DNA from: Notholithocarpus densiflorus
Taxonomy: Eukaryota > Streptophyta > Magnoliopsida > Fagales > Fagaceae
NCBI GenBank assembly: GCA_030021035.2
Contig: JARYZH020000004.1
Location: 11,143,590 to 11,207,589 of the forward strand
DNA length: 64,000 nt
Reading direction: 5' to 3'
In this document: positions 1 through 11,818 of the stretch, one piece after another
Layout: the number at the start of each line of letters is the position of its first letter
How positions within the stretch are numbered: position 1 is the first letter of the stretch
The notes under the pieces: generated by a model
What the model was told of the DNA's origin: nothing
Database searches by the model: none
What the model saw: only the letters and a program-made list of their open reading frames with translations
Translations under genes and position numbers: made by a program

Positions 1-15
1 AAGTGTTTAGCACTT

Positions 16-186
16 GTGAAATGCAACGAAGCTGATTGTCCATCTGGATTGAGGGGAGGGAGAGAAAGTAGGGTAGAGTAGAGTATAATTGGTCCAAAAT
101 TAGCTTATTTTCAATTAATTCTACCCTACTCTTCTCTACTTCATCTTCCTCCCCTCAATCCAAACAGGCCCTACGTGAAATGCAAC
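16..186. repeat. MITE-like inverted repeat with flanking 12-bp direct repeats
   Basis: An inverted repeat has arms near 46-90 (GGATTGAGGGGAGGG then GTAGGGTAGAGTAGAG) and 118-161 (reverse complement, ending CCCCTCAATCC). It is followed by CAAACAGGCCC, a frequent plant MITE end. The 12-mer GTGAAATGCAAC occurs at 16-27 and again at 175-186, just outside the arms. I cannot assign a superfamily because no clean short target duplication abuts the arms. Confidence 0.55.
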
Positions 187-416
187 AAACAAATGTCTGG
201 CCCAATGGGATTTCATAATTAGGTGGCCCCATGTGGTCCAAATGTGTCCACTTGTCTTCATTTATACCTATACCACATAACTAGTTACTACTACTGTACT
301 ACATAACAAGCTTTAGTGTACTTTAATAATCTAACTTGTTTTACACACTTAACCATACACATTAAAATCACACATCAACCATGTATATATTAATAATAAC
401 ACATATATTCTTACTA

Positions 417-469
417 TAAATATATCCTCTTTTTTTTTTTTTTTTTTGAGAAACCAATGTAAATATATC
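417..469 (-). mobile_element. Poly(A) micro-insertion 1
   Basis: The direct repeat TAAATATATC (417-426 and 460-469) flanks a 33-bp insert. Read on the minus strand the insert is a short leader, GTTTCTC, then an A tract. Direct repeat, leader and tail together look like a retroposition product reduced to its 3' tail. Confidence 0.55.
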
Positions 470-579
470 TAATGTCATGGTAATGTAATGATGTTACTTA
501 ATCAAACTATATGCTATATCTATTTTAATAATCTCCCCTCATCCTTAACTCCTTAAAGCTTCCAAAAAAAAAAAAATCC

Positions 580-786
580 TTAGGGTGTATTTAAGATCCG
601 CTTATTTTGCTAAAACTGAAAACTTTTTGCTGAAAATACTGTAGATAAAAGTAAAAATTAGCTGAAATAGTACAGTTAGACTCATGAATAGTATCAAAAA
701 GTGCAATGAGACCCATGAATAGTAGCAAAAATAAACTAAATAGTAAAATAAGTTGGCAAAAATAATTTTTGTCCAATGCACCCTTA
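580..786 (+). mobile_element. PIF/Harbinger-like MITE, 201 bp, copy 1
   Basis: A non-coding element at 583-783 is flanked by the 3-bp repeat TTA (580-582, 784-786). It carries the body AAACTGAAAACTTTTTGCTG ... AATAGTAGCAAAAATAAACT. Copy 2 at 1,354-1,554 is the reverse complement of the same sequence and is also exactly 201 bp, which fixes the ends. A 3-bp TWA target site is typical of PIF/Harbinger elements. There is no transposase, so it is non-autonomous. Confidence 0.75.
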
Positions 787-1350
787 GTCACTAATAATAG
801 TCCTAGTAGGAGTTAAAGCGATGGGACATGGATTGGTTGCTCAAAGTTTCATAGGGACTTGGATTCGGATCTTTGATTTTAAGCCTAACTTTTCAGGCAA
901 AAGGCTCAAGCCCAAACTTCATAATCTTATTATTACTATTCCAGTTCAAATTACGGCCCAAGTTGGTTATGAAAAGAAAATTTTATAAGTATAGTGTGTG
1001 GAGATTGATATGGCCCCATGAGGTCCAGTCTACTCTATTGCAGACTAATGGGCTCGTAGGCCTGCACAATATAAATAAGGCCTTGGCCTAAGCAAGTTAC
1101 ATTTATTGATTTTATTCATTCTCAAGTCAAGTTAGCTTAATAATTTTAGGTTAAGATGGAATACAATAAAGGACATGAACCATCCATTTATGGTACAGGA
1201 CCTAGGGGTTAAATAAGAATCAGATCAATATCTTATGAAAAGCCCATTTAGAATTAGTATATATTAATTGCTTCTTTTAAAAAAATTAAGTAGTATAACT
1301 ATAAAATGTCAATTAACATAATGCAAAATATCATAAAAAATTCTCCCATA
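787..1350. other. No gene seen
   Basis: AT-rich spacer between two inverted copies of one MITE. Short open frames here have no recognisable protein content. I see no RNA gene. Confidence 0.6.
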
Positions 1351-1557
1351 CTAGGTATCCATTTGGTAAAGATTATTTTTGCCAACTTATTTTACTATTC
1401 AGCTTATTTTTGCTACTATTTATAAGTTCCACTGCACTTTTTAGTACTATTCATGGATCTCACTGTACTATTTCAGCTAACTTTTATCTTTAACTACAGT
1501 ACTTTCAGTAAAAAGTTTTCAGTTTCAGCAAAATAAGCAGATCCCAAACAGACCCTA
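1351..1557 (-). mobile_element. PIF/Harbinger-like MITE, 201 bp, copy 2
   Basis: Reverse-complement copy of the element at 583-783, spanning 1,354-1,554 and flanked by CTA on both sides (1,351-1,353 and 1,555-1,557). Its right end reads CCCAAACAGACC and its left end GGTATCCATTTGG, an imperfect terminal inverted repeat. The two copies face each other across about 570 bp. Confidence 0.75.
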
Positions 1558-2559
1558 GATAGCATGGATGTATTACTCAACCATCATGTAATTCAACAAA
1601 TCCTGGATATTGTCAGAGATATATTGACCCAATTTTACTTTGTGTGCAAGCCAAGTCTTATACTTGTACTACAAGTTAATTAATTACAATTAATATGTGA
1701 TTAGTCTAGGATTTAGTATTCTATATATACCATTTTAGGTTCATTGTAACACAAAGATTGTACTTCACTCATATATCAAAGATGTAATCCTTAAGAATTT
1801 TTTCTTCCGATTTAACATTGTACTAGAGAATCTTGAACACCTTCAAATATTATATTAGATTTTTATTTTACCTCACCTTGAAGTTTTAATTTCATGATCT
1901 AAAATTGACAAGGTCACACACCCATAAAAATGGTTAAAGAAGTCAGATCTTAAACCACACAAATTCAAGTTTGCCAATTATTTTGAATCATGCAGGCCAT
2001 AATTCTAAAAATCTGACTTGACCAGCTTTTTCACTCAATTCTAAAATTACCTTGACTCCAAGCTCTCACACATTTCTCACATGAAAATAAATTAACATCA
2101 TTGGCCCCCACTATCCACATGCATACTAGTAAGTCCATACTGCATAAATTTAATATGCTTATGGCATATTCGGATAACTGTTGGTCACTTGGTCAGCCTC
2201 CATATCCATTGACAAAATGGTGTTTTATTTTTCTTTATTTTATATTATCAATTTTCAAAAGATTAATTCCCATTTAACTATTCAAAACCTTTTTCAACCA
2301 CTGAATCTTATAATATTAATTTACAAACTAAGCAATAATATCATAATCTTCTTCCAGTTGCATACATTTATAAAATATATATATATATATATATATTATA
2401 TACATGTTGTTTAATGAATATAATATATAATTTTCAACTTTTGCAAATAAATATGAATGTATCTTCTTCTTATTTCCTCATGAGAAAATTGGTGAGACAA
2501 ATTTGGTTCTTCATGCTTGAAATTTTAACTTAAGAAAAGATTTTATGTCTTTTTTTAGA
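1558..2559. other. No gene seen; (TA)n microsatellite at 2,375-2,401
   Basis: AT-rich spacer. The only structure I can name is an uninterrupted TA dinucleotide run near 2,375-2,401. The open frame over it is low-complexity and not a credible protein. Confidence 0.55.
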
Positions 2560-2714
2560 TACAATAAAATTTCAATTTATGGAGTTTGCTTCAAAATAAT
2601 TACTCTTTATCATCAAACCAATATATCAATTGAAATTTTTTTAAATGTAAATAGGGTTCAAATTTCAAATCTCTTATTCGACGACAAAAGATTTTACCAA
2701 TTGAACTAATTTGG
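2560..2714 (-). mobile_element. tRNA-derived SINE, minus strand
   Basis: Read on the minus strand it begins TTAGTTCAATTGGTAAAATC (A-box-like), continues with AAGAGATTTGAAATTTGAACCC (B-box region, degraded), then TTGGTTTGATGATAAAG. The same order of blocks occurs at 23,281-23,420 on the plus strand and at 20,011-20,120 on the minus strand, so this is a dispersed family. tRNA-like A and B boxes mark a Pol III SINE. Confidence 0.6.
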
Positions 2715-4714
2715 ACCATACAAGAAATGATTCTACATGAATAAAGGATAAAGATAAGAAGAAAGCAACTAAAGGAGCTCTTTCACTAAATTAACCATTA
2801 TAATGAACACATAAGTATACCACTTCTGCCCAATACCTTGCTAGTACAGTCGAGACTAAAAAGATGAAGTAATGACACGGCATTTACAACATATAGTTGA
2901 CACTTGCAATTATTTTTTAATGGATATTATACTTTATTACAAACAATAGTTAATAATGATGTAATTCTTTGACATTGCAAACTTTGAAATTACAACAACC
3001 ATACTGATAGCAAACAAAAAAAACTGTAGGGATGAAATTATATTCTATTTATTATATTATTAGAGAAAACCATAAGTCTTGGGCACTCACAATTCTTAAT
3101 AAGGTTTTGGTTGTTCCATCAACATACCCGGATTATACTATCAACTTTGTCTTGGACACTTATAATTATTAGGCTGCTGATTAATTTGGCAGACATTGAA
3201 GAATCTTATTATTAATCAGGTGAAACATATGCAAAATAAAATATGTTATCTAATTATGTAGAATTTTCCGACCATGATGGATGGCTATTGACTATCATTG
3301 AAAAAGGGCTTGTGACTTTGTGAGTTACACAATTATATTTCTAATCAAATAGCATCGAAATAGAATAAATCTACAATTTGACATAGTCCCAAATTAAGTT
3401 ACATGATTACATCACTTTTATTGGCTGCCATACGCAGTGTTCTACTTTCTTTTTTCTTTCTTTTTTTGGGTAAAAAGGGGAAAGTCTTATTTAATTATAA
3501 TAGAGTTTATACAGACGCAACTATATTCGGCCTTACAGGATATATTCTGCTAATCTCTAGGCCTGTCATATTCCTTACAAAACAGTGGTATACAAAATTG
3601 AGACAAATGTCATAAATGGTCAAAAGTTGCTGCTGGTGGTTTCCTAACTATGAGCTCTCTAACACAGACATTCATGAAAGTTAAAGATATATCACTTTCT
3701 ATTAATTTATTCATATTCTAAAGCAAATCTCTTTACAATATTCACATGACAGTGTAATTAACTAGTACAATGGTAAAGCATTTCTACTATACTATATTAG
3801 GAACAATAAATTTTTTTTATTCAAATAAAAAAAAAAAAAATTTATTAGTCAAATACTCTTTTTGGGGTGGCACAGTACAAAATGTGTGTTATTCTTATTT
3901 TTAGTTCTTTTTTGGATAGGTAAAAAAAAAAAAACACACATATTTGATAGGTAAATTATGTGTGTTATGATAAATGAATATTTTAATACATATTTATAAT
4001 AAAATATTCATTTACCATACATATTATAAGAAAGATATATGTTTTTTTATTTCCAAAGTATAATGCAAGTATTAAAATTTTTTTCTTATACTCGTATAGA
4101 AATTCTCCAATTACTTTGATCTTTAACAGTCATATCAACATGTTAATTGTTTATTATTATGTTAAGTTATGTTATCAAAAGAAACAAGATAATTTTGAAA
4201 ATCATTTTTTTTTAGAAGAATATATTCTTTTAATTCTACATTTTAATATTTGTATCAAAAATCAATATTTTTATATTTTATTTTTAAATGTTTAAATCCT
4301 AATGTCTGATATATGTTGAATTTATATATACATACACACACATAGAGAGAGTTTTATTGGTATTTGCATGACAATACGACTATAAATTCATGGAAAAATA
4401 TTGTCCATATAATTAAAACTACTTAATTGATATCCTAAACTAGTTAAATTTTTTACAATATCTTAAGCAATTATTCTAAATAGTATAAATATATTACAAA
4501 TTGGAAAATAGTTTCCAGAATAAAAAAAAACAATCAAACAAACATTTATACTTTTTCTTTTAATTTCAATTTTTTTTTAATTCAAGTTTGTGATATACCA
4601 GTACTTTCTTTCTTCTATCTGATTTTTTTTTTTTTTTTTTTTGTGTGTGTTCTTTATGTTGATTTTTTTAATACATGTTTTTAAGTATAAAATTAATGAA
4701 AAACGCCAATCCCA
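2715..4714. other. No gene seen; hairpin at 3,971-4,014
   Basis: Gene-free, very AT-rich. A perfect 15-bp inverted repeat, TAAATGAATATTTTA (3,971-3,985) and its complement (4,000-4,014), has imperfect outward extension and may be a small MITE remnant. The motif GATAGGTAAA occurs twice around an A tract near 3,916-3,955. Confidence 0.5.
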
Positions 4715-4781
4715 AAAAATGTGCTTGGAGTTTTTTTTTTTTTTTTTTTTTTGCTGAATAAGGAAAAATGTGCTTGGAGTT
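4715..4781 (-). mobile_element. Poly(A) micro-insertion 2 (18-bp target duplication)
   Basis: AAAAATGTGCTTGGAGTT occurs at 4,715-4,732 and again at 4,764-4,781. Between them lie 31 bp: a T18 run plus GCTGAATAAGG, that is CCTTATTCAGC-A18 on the minus strand. The perfect 18-bp flanking repeat is the strongest target duplication of this type in the window. Confidence 0.7.
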
Positions 4782-5480
4782 ACACCTATAATAAGGTGCC
4801 CATCCATGTGATTAACAAATATAATTTACACTATTTTTTAAGGAAACAAGGGCTAAACAATGGTCTCCTCATTCTCTTTTGCAAGAAGCAGGAACTACAA
4901 CAACACAAATATATCTTAATTAAAGGAACAATAATAAGGGATATACTAACAAATTATTCACAAATCAGCTTAATATCTTTCAATATCGTTTACACCATCA
5001 TCTGCTTTTCTCCTCCTTAAAACTAAATAAGTAGTAAAAAAAAATTTTATTTTTTCCCATATTTCTTTCATACAATTTATTTATGATGCATTAAAAAAAT
5101 ACTAAAACAAGACTAATATAGTTTGGTTTTCTTGCAACTCCTCAACCAAAAAATTAAAAATAAATAAATAAATAACAAATTTCTTTTACACTTCGCTTAA
5201 CAAATTGAGATAGAATAGGATTTTTTTTTTTTTTATTATTTCGCTTTTACTAATTGTGACCAATAGTGGAATCACACCGTATATCTTTTATACCACAGTA
5301 TCACTTCATATCATCATATCAAGCAATAACAAGAATTTATAAATTTATTTTTCAATTTAGAAATTAATACATCTTCAGATTGTAGTGCTGAAACGCCAAT
5401 CCCAAAAAAAAATCCTCTCAAATCTCAAATGATAAGTTACTTGTAGATAGTTTGACTGTCTATTTTGAAATGGAAATTTT

Positions 5481-5536
5481 CGAAGAATTGTACTTTCTTT
5501 TTTTCTTTTTTTTGAGAAGACGAAGAATTGTACTTT
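5481..5536 (-). mobile_element. Poly(A) micro-insertion 3, in array unit 1
   Basis: CGAAGAATTGTACTTT occurs at 5,481-5,496 and 5,521-5,536. The 24-bp insert on the minus strand is TCTTCTC followed by an A-rich tail. Units 2 and 3 at the same place (near 6,155 and 6,808) read continuously GGAAGAACT.TACTTTATATTT with no insert, so the empty site is directly visible. Confidence 0.75.
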
Positions 5537-6870
5537 ATATTTGATACTTAACTATTTTATTTTTGAAAAGATAGCATAGTTTACAATTTTAACTAGGTAT
5601 ATTTAGTATTTGTATTTTTGTTTCTTTTTGCACCTATTTATTATCTCCACAATCAAAATTAGGTAAAAAGTCTATAATATTTTTATTAGAAACTTCCTCT
5701 ACTTTTCTCCTTCTTAAAATTAAATAAGTAGTAAAAAAATTTTATTTTTGCCATATTTCTTTGGTACAATTTATTTATAATACTATTTTTTTTTAAGTGA
5801 AACAAAATAAAACAAAACTAACATAGTTTGACTTGCAACTCCTCAACTAAAAAATTTATTTAAAAAATAAATCTTTTACACTTTGCTTAGAAGATTGAGA
5901 TAGAATAGGTTTTTTTTTTTTTTTTTTGGTTTTGCTAATTGTGACCAATGCCAGAATTTGGCCACATATCTTTTGTACCAGACTATCACTTCATATCAAG
6001 GAATTACAAGAATATATTAATTTCTTTTTCAATTTAGTGATTAATACGTCGTTAGATTTTACTGCTAAAACTTCAATTCCAAAAAAAAAAAATCCTTTCA
6101 AATCTCAAATGATGATTTTGTAGATAGTTTGACTCTGTATGTTGAAATGGAAATTTTGGAAGAACTGTACTTTATATTTAATACTTGATTATTTTATTTT
6201 TTGAAAAAATAGCATAGGTTACAATTTTAACTAGGTATATTTAGTATTTGTATTTTTTTTTTCCTTTTGTACCTATTTATTATCTCCACAATAAAAAAAT
6301 AGATAAAAAATTCTATAATATTTTTATTAGACACCTCGTCTACTTTTCTCCTTCTTAAAATTAAATAAGTAGTAACAAAAAATGTAATTTTTGCCATATT
6401 TCTTTCATACAATTTACTTATAATGCTTTTAAAAGAATATAAAACAAAATAAAACAAGACTAATATAGTTTGGCTTGCGGCTCCTCAATCAAAAAATTAT
6501 AAAAATAAAATAATATATTTTACACTTAGCTTAGAAGATTAAGATAGAGTAGGTTTTTTTTTTTTTTTTTTCATTTCCCTTTTGTTAATTGTGAACAATG
6601 GCAGAATCCCGCCGCATAACTTTTGTATGACACTATGACTTCATATCAAGCAATAACAAGGATATATAAATTTCTTTTTCAATTTAGAAATTAATACAAC
6701 TTTAGGTTTTAGTGCTGAAACTTCAATTCCAAAAAAAATTATCCTTTGAAATCTCAAATAATGATTTTCTTGTAGATAGTTTGACTGTCTATGTTGAAAT
6801 GGAAATTTCGGAAGAACTATACTTTATATTTGATACTTGATTTTTTTTTAATAGTGTAGGTTACATCTTT

Positions 6871-6927
6871 AACTAGGTATATTTAGTAACCAACAAAAAA
6901 AAAAAAAAAAACTAGGTATATTTAGTA
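6871..6927 (+). mobile_element. Poly(A) micro-insertion 4, in array unit 3
   Basis: AACTAGGTATATTTAGTA occurs at 6,871-6,888 and 6,910-6,927 around the 21-bp insert ACCAAC-A15. The other units have a single uninterrupted AACTAGGTATATTTAGT (near 5,591, 6,224 and 7,515), which is the empty site. Confidence 0.75.
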
Positions 6928-7152
6928 TATGTATTTTTGTTTCTTTTTTTTACCTATTTGTTATCTCCACAATAAAAAATAGATAATATTTTTATTAGAT
7001 ACTTCATCTACTTTTCTCCTTCTTAGTAACAAAATTAAAATGTTATTTTTTCCATATTTCTTTTGTACAATTTATTTATAATTTTATTTAAAAAATGTAA
7101 AACAAATAAAACAAGACTAACATATATAGTTTGGCTTGCTACTCCTCAATCA

Positions 7153-7197
<45 letters not shown>

Positions 7198-7612
7198 TTG
7201 CACTTAGCATAGCAAATTGAGATAGAATAGGTTTTTTTTTTTTTTTTTTGCATTTTACATTTTGCTTTTGCTAATTGTGACCAACGAATCCCGCCTCATA
7301 TCTTTTATACCACAGTCTCACTTCATATCAAGCAATAACAAGAATATATAAATTTCTTTCCCAATATTTTAGAAATTAATACACCTTTAAATTTAAGTGC
7401 TGAAACTTCAATCCCCAAAAAGCATTCTTTCAAATCTCAAATGACGAGTTTCTTGTAGATAGTTTGACTGTCTACGTTTGCATTGGAAATTTCAGAAGAA
7501 CTAGCTTACAATTTTAACTAGGTATATTTAGTGTTTTTGTTTGCTTTTGTACCTATCTATATCATCTCCACAATCAGAAGTAGGTAAAAAGTGTATAATT
7601 TGTTTATTAGAC

Positions 7613-9938
7613 AATATATTTGCATCTTGAACTTTGTTTATAATTTGTTTTATGCTATTATCTATAACATTGTATGTAAGTAAAATGGAAAAAAAAAAAA
7701 ATCATCAACATCATCATTATAATTTGACCCCCAAAAAAAAAAAATTTATTAGTTTTGCCAAAACAGTCTATTCATTCAACATTATATAATTATAAAATGA
7801 TGATGACTGAGCACCAATAACAATTTTTAATCAAAATTCCTGAAATTCGTACCTAACTAATGTTATAATTTTATTACTCATTTGTTACATGGATTCTCTA
7901 ATTTTGTGTTAACTAATTTTTGGTGAGTTGTACTAATAAGGAAAAGACACCAAGTGGTATTTTTATGGTGAGGATATTATATTCTATATGTAAATGCTTC
8001 TTGTCAACGAAACATATCTATATCGACGTGTGCCATATACAATGAAAATTACAGGTTCCAATGGTCCTGATTTTAGTGCCATGAGTGGTGGCCAAAAAAA
8101 TAGATGCCTAAAAATATTAGGAAATTAATAAATATAAAAGAAAAATACAATTGCCACAGAAACAGGGTACACCATTATCGTACATTGATAGAGGTCCCAG
8201 ATAGCGTACAATGTAAGAACTATGGTCCCAACATGAAATTTCTAAAGTCTACCTTTTTAAAAAAAAAAAAAATCTCTTTAAAAAAATCGTGACTATTAGT
8301 ATTATTTTCAGTTTTAACTACTATTTTTAAATTAAATAATACTAGTATTATTTAAAAGTTTTTTTTTAATATCTTTTTAAATTAATTTAAATTCATGGAT
8401 TATAAATAGGTAGAGAGAATAATATATCAAGGAATTCTGTCTATTTATAATCCATCACATTTTTTAATTGTGCTTAAATTTTAGTTGAATTTAGTTAATA
8501 ATTATTTTTATTTTTTACATTTGTTTTTTACACCTCAGTTTTTTCACATTTCAGGTTAGTATTCAAACTAAACAAACTTTGTTTTGACAAAACAACTATA
8601 GTCATTCTCACATACTATTATCTAATATCTTATTTTAGTGTGCAAAAGAAAAGAAAATTATTTTATTGTAAAGGCTTACCTAATCTTTCTGATGAGAAGG
8701 AAATCTCTGAAACCTCATCTCCTAAAGTCACAACAGGAACTTCTACATGCCGCCGGCCAGCCTATGAGGATTGTTGTTTCTGGATAAGCACCATATCAAG
8801 ATAAGCACTACTGCATGTAAAGCCAAGCTTCTTCTTTTTTCTTTTTCTTTTTTTTTTTTTCTTTTTTTTTTTTTTTTTGTGTGTGTGAATATATTGGACA
8901 TGTATTTCACATCCCATATTTCCATTTTTTTTTTTTTTTTTTTTTTGGAAATCATACTTGATACTTCCAATTTTTTTTTTCTTTTTAAAAAATATAATAT
9001 TGTTTTATACACTTTTGGAAAATGCTAAATCTATTATTAATTTTAAAACCAAAGGCTTATAAACAATATATTTGATTGGTTATTTATGTGTTAGTTGATA
9101 TTTGTTGGGTTTTCAATCTAGCTAACCCACTCAGGTCCCACTAAAGTTATGTTAACAAAGTTTTTCTATTGAGTAATTAAAAAATATATATATTATAGAA
9201 GAATTTATTGAAGAACTAATTCTAAATATATTGTTTGTGAAATGATGCTTACAACTTTTTTTTATTTACTTACTAAAAAATAAGTTTAGTTACTAATCAA
9301 ATTATGGTAACTTAGATTCTACCCAAGTTACTAGAAAACACCAAATTTGTCAGTAAATATGTGCAGCCCACAACTATCTTGTTTCATCAATATAGACCAG
9401 CACTGCCGGCCATAGCTTTTGATTATTAATTAATAATCAAATTAAGATAATACATTGATTGGAGTGATAAAAATGGGCTCCATCTAATTAAAATTGTTTT
9501 ATTTCGGAATCATGACCTAATGTGGGTCAAATTCCTTTTGATAGTGGAATGATTGTACTTCGAACTATATTCAATGAATGTAACAACCATACATACATAC
9601 ATACATATATATATATATAAATAAATTTTCTCCATTAAAAAAAAGGTTTGGAACAAGGGAAATGTGTCAGAGGTTTTATTAAAGAATAGCATCTTCAACC
9701 GCCAAGTTTGAAACATTAACTTATTGTTTATTTTATGACAGATATCTATCCAACTTATACATGATTTTAAATATGAACCAACTGGATCTGTGTATAATGA
9801 CATGCGAATTATATTTTATGTAATTGAACAATATTTTACTTTTATGTTTCCATGGAAAAATCTTAGTTGTCACTTAATTTAACCTATTAATAAATTCGAA
9901 TAAAAATAAATAGGGGAATATCCAAGCATGTACACATG
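7613..9938. other. No gene seen; homopolymers and perfect palindromes
   Basis: Gene-free. It contains a 15-bp perfect inverted repeat ATGGATTATAAATAG (8,395-8,409) with its complement at 8,441-8,455, dense T runs at about 8,835-8,945, a 24-bp perfect palindrome at 9,418-9,441 (half-site TTTGATTATTAA), and a CATA/TA microsatellite near 9,588-9,618. The open frames across the T runs encode lysine or phenylalanine runs and are artefacts. Confidence 0.5.
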
Positions 9939-9987
9939 CACACATGATATGCTTTTCTTTTCTTTTGGCTGTATCACACATGATATG
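9939..9987 (-). mobile_element. Poly(A) micro-insertion 5
   Basis: CACACATGATATG at 9,939-9,951 and 9,975-9,987 flanks a 23-bp insert. On the minus strand the insert is ATACAGCC then AAAAG repeats. The tail is interrupted by G, so the event may be older than those with pure A tails. Confidence 0.55.
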
Positions 9988-10050
9988 TTTACTCTTCTTT
10001 AGTAGCTTCCTTCAAATGATTCAAAATGTTCATCATTGCGTCTAGTCTCA

Positions 10051-10109
10051 AATTGAAGTTTCTTGTGTTTAGCCCAAAAATAATAATAATAATAATTGAA
10101 GTTTCTTGT
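10051..10109 (+). mobile_element. Poly(A) micro-insertion 6
   Basis: AATTGAAGTTTCTTGT at 10,051-10,066 and 10,094-10,109 flanks GTTTAGCCC followed by A5 and (TAA)n. The 16-bp duplication is perfect. The tail has become a TAA microsatellite, as retroposon tails often do. Confidence 0.6.
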
Positions 10110-10505
10110 TTTGAAGTGAATATATATATTCATTATAAAAGTATACATAACAATTAAAAAAATAAAAGAAAGAAAGAAGTGTTTAACTTGGCAAAAGTTC
10201 TACCTAAGACCATGGAAAAAAAATTTGGGTTTGTAAGTGGAAATCTTATTACTATATTAAGATCTATATGGAGATCTTTTAGAAGCCAAAAGTTGCACCA
10301 CTTTTTTCTGAAAGAGTAAAATGTCTAATAAATTAATAGATTGTTTTTTTATTTTATATTTGCATGTCCCATACAACTAAAATTTATTTCCACATGATAG
10401 CAACCAGTCATCGACTACCCACATGAATTGCTTGATCGTATAAAATATATATGCACATATATATTTATATAAGATTTCGTTTCAATTGGCATATCACTCA
10501 CAACT

Positions 10506-10527
10506 TGATCAGCTAGCTAGCTGATCA
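10506..10527. repeat. 22-bp perfect palindrome
   Basis: Half-site TGATCAGCTAG followed immediately by its exact complement, with no spacer. It could extrude as a cruciform or be a dyad protein site. I see no adjacent gene, so a function is not supported. Confidence 0.8.
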
Positions 10528-11149
10528 TAATCTCTAACTCTCTCAATACATATATACCTGCGTGTGAACCTGTTCATATGTATACAAATGCAAATGCTTA
10601 GTTCAACTGTTTTTCATAAAATACTAGCTAACTTGATATACAATGCAAGCTTTCTTCATGTTTATTATGTTGCTTGTGGCCAGTGCTCTCACTTTCACTG
10701 GCCGTGGAAGAGTAATATTGACTAATTGGTAAGTACTATTATCTCTCAATTTAACAATCTTTACAGCCATAAAATGATAAAATACTAATATGAAAAAACT
10801 CGCCACATGCAAGAGAAAATATTAAAGAAAAGTCTAATGCTTCTATTTTATTAATTATTATACAAATAGATTGGAAATTAAATAAATTAGTTAGATACAA
10901 TTAGGTTAGATTGTGGAAATCAAACCCTAAAACACATAAGACAACTGGGATACTTCACAATTGTAGCATAAACTGATTATAAATTTATAAGTTTGGGCAG
11001 GTGTCAATCTCAGCTGAAGAGGAAAAGAAAGAAATAAAGAATATGTACAGTTAGGTATTAGTATTGTGTCAGTTTTCGGGTTTTAAATATAGGGTCATTT
11101 TCTATGAGCTGGGACTGTGATGCTAATTAATAGAGACTACTCCATCAGA

Positions 11150-11570
11150 GACTAAAGTCTGGCTAAGCATTCTAGTGGATGAGGAACAACATTGTGTGGT
11201 CCTGGCAATCAACTGCTCTCTTCAATTATTGCACCACGTCTTCCTCAGAGCAATGAATTTGTTTCATAGTGTTGAACAACATTCTTGGAAGGTGTTTCTA
11301 GCAGCAGTACTTTTCCCATGTGTTTCTCCTGACAAGATCTCATCTCATCCATCACCATGTTTTTAGAACAGAAAGGAGTGCGTCATTTGAGAAACTCATT
11401 AACTAAACCAACAAGTTTAACAAATACCGCTTTGTTCAACTGGTTGGTGGCACCTTCTAGCTAGGTTTCTAAGACATCCAGAGCTTAAAGCTCTCCCTTG
11501 CTCCCGCTGTAAAAACATGATCCTTCCTCCTTGTATATAAATAAGAAGATGTAATACAAAACAAATATCA
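11150..11570 (+). other. Higher-complexity segment, possible LTR remnant
   Basis: This stretch has a less AT-rich, non-repetitive composition than its surroundings. It ends in TTGTATATAAATAAGAAG (near 11,531), a TATA-like motif followed by ATGTAATACAAAAC, an arrangement often seen in plant LTRs. I could not find TG...CA termini with a target duplication. A 63-codon open frame at 11,175-11,366 matches no family I know. Undecided between LTR fragment, non-coding transcript and chance. Confidence 0.25.
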
Positions 11571-11640
11571 AACCGTATTCCTTCTTAGTTCTTTCTCATA
11601 TAGTCATATATAATTAATTAAGATGTATTTTTATTCGATT

Positions 11641-11818
11641 AGAAGTTATGTCAATGTTCTTTTTGTGAATATTTTAGTTTTTAAAAGATGTAAAAGAAAA
11701 AAATAAGTTGAAATATACTTTTCGTTCTTCAATATTTTTAGAAATTATGTCAATGTTCTTTTCGTAAACATTACATTTTAAATTAAAAAAAAAAAGTTGA
11801 AAGATACTTTTCCTTCTT
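11641..11818 (+). repeat. Diverged direct duplication, ~100-bp spacing
   Basis: AGAAGTTATGTCAATGTTCTTTT near 11,641 recurs as AGAAATTATGTCAATGTTCTTTT near 11,740. Each is followed about 50-65 bases later by AAGTTGAAA.ATACTTTTC.TTCTT. The two halves are clearly related but diverged. Confidence 0.65.

Larger units (their letters stand above)
5001..7612 (+). repeat. Tandem array, four ~0.65-kb units
   Basis: Four head-to-tail units begin with TCTACTTTTCTCC(TT)C at about 5,001, 5,698, 6,339 and 7,007. They share in order: AAATAAGTAGTAA, CCATATTTCTTT.(G/A)TACAATTTATTTAT, TAGTTTGGCTTGC, GAGATAGAATAGG plus a T tract, CTAATTGTGACCAA, ACTTCATATCAAGCAATAACAAG, GTGCTGAAAC, TTGTAGATAGTTTGACTGTCTA, AACTAGGTATATTTAGT and ATTATCTCCACAAT. 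Units differ by many substitutions and small indels, so the array is not recent. No unit encodes a recognisable protein. Unit 1 and unit 3 each carry a micro-insertion that the sister units lack. Origin unknown; a satellite-like array or an amplified transposon fragment are both possible. Confidence 0.85.

Noticed and set aside
8743..9028. Overlapping open frames on both strands over T/A runs
   Set aside because: They encode poly-lysine or poly-phenylalanine dictated by homopolymers; no start context, no domain.
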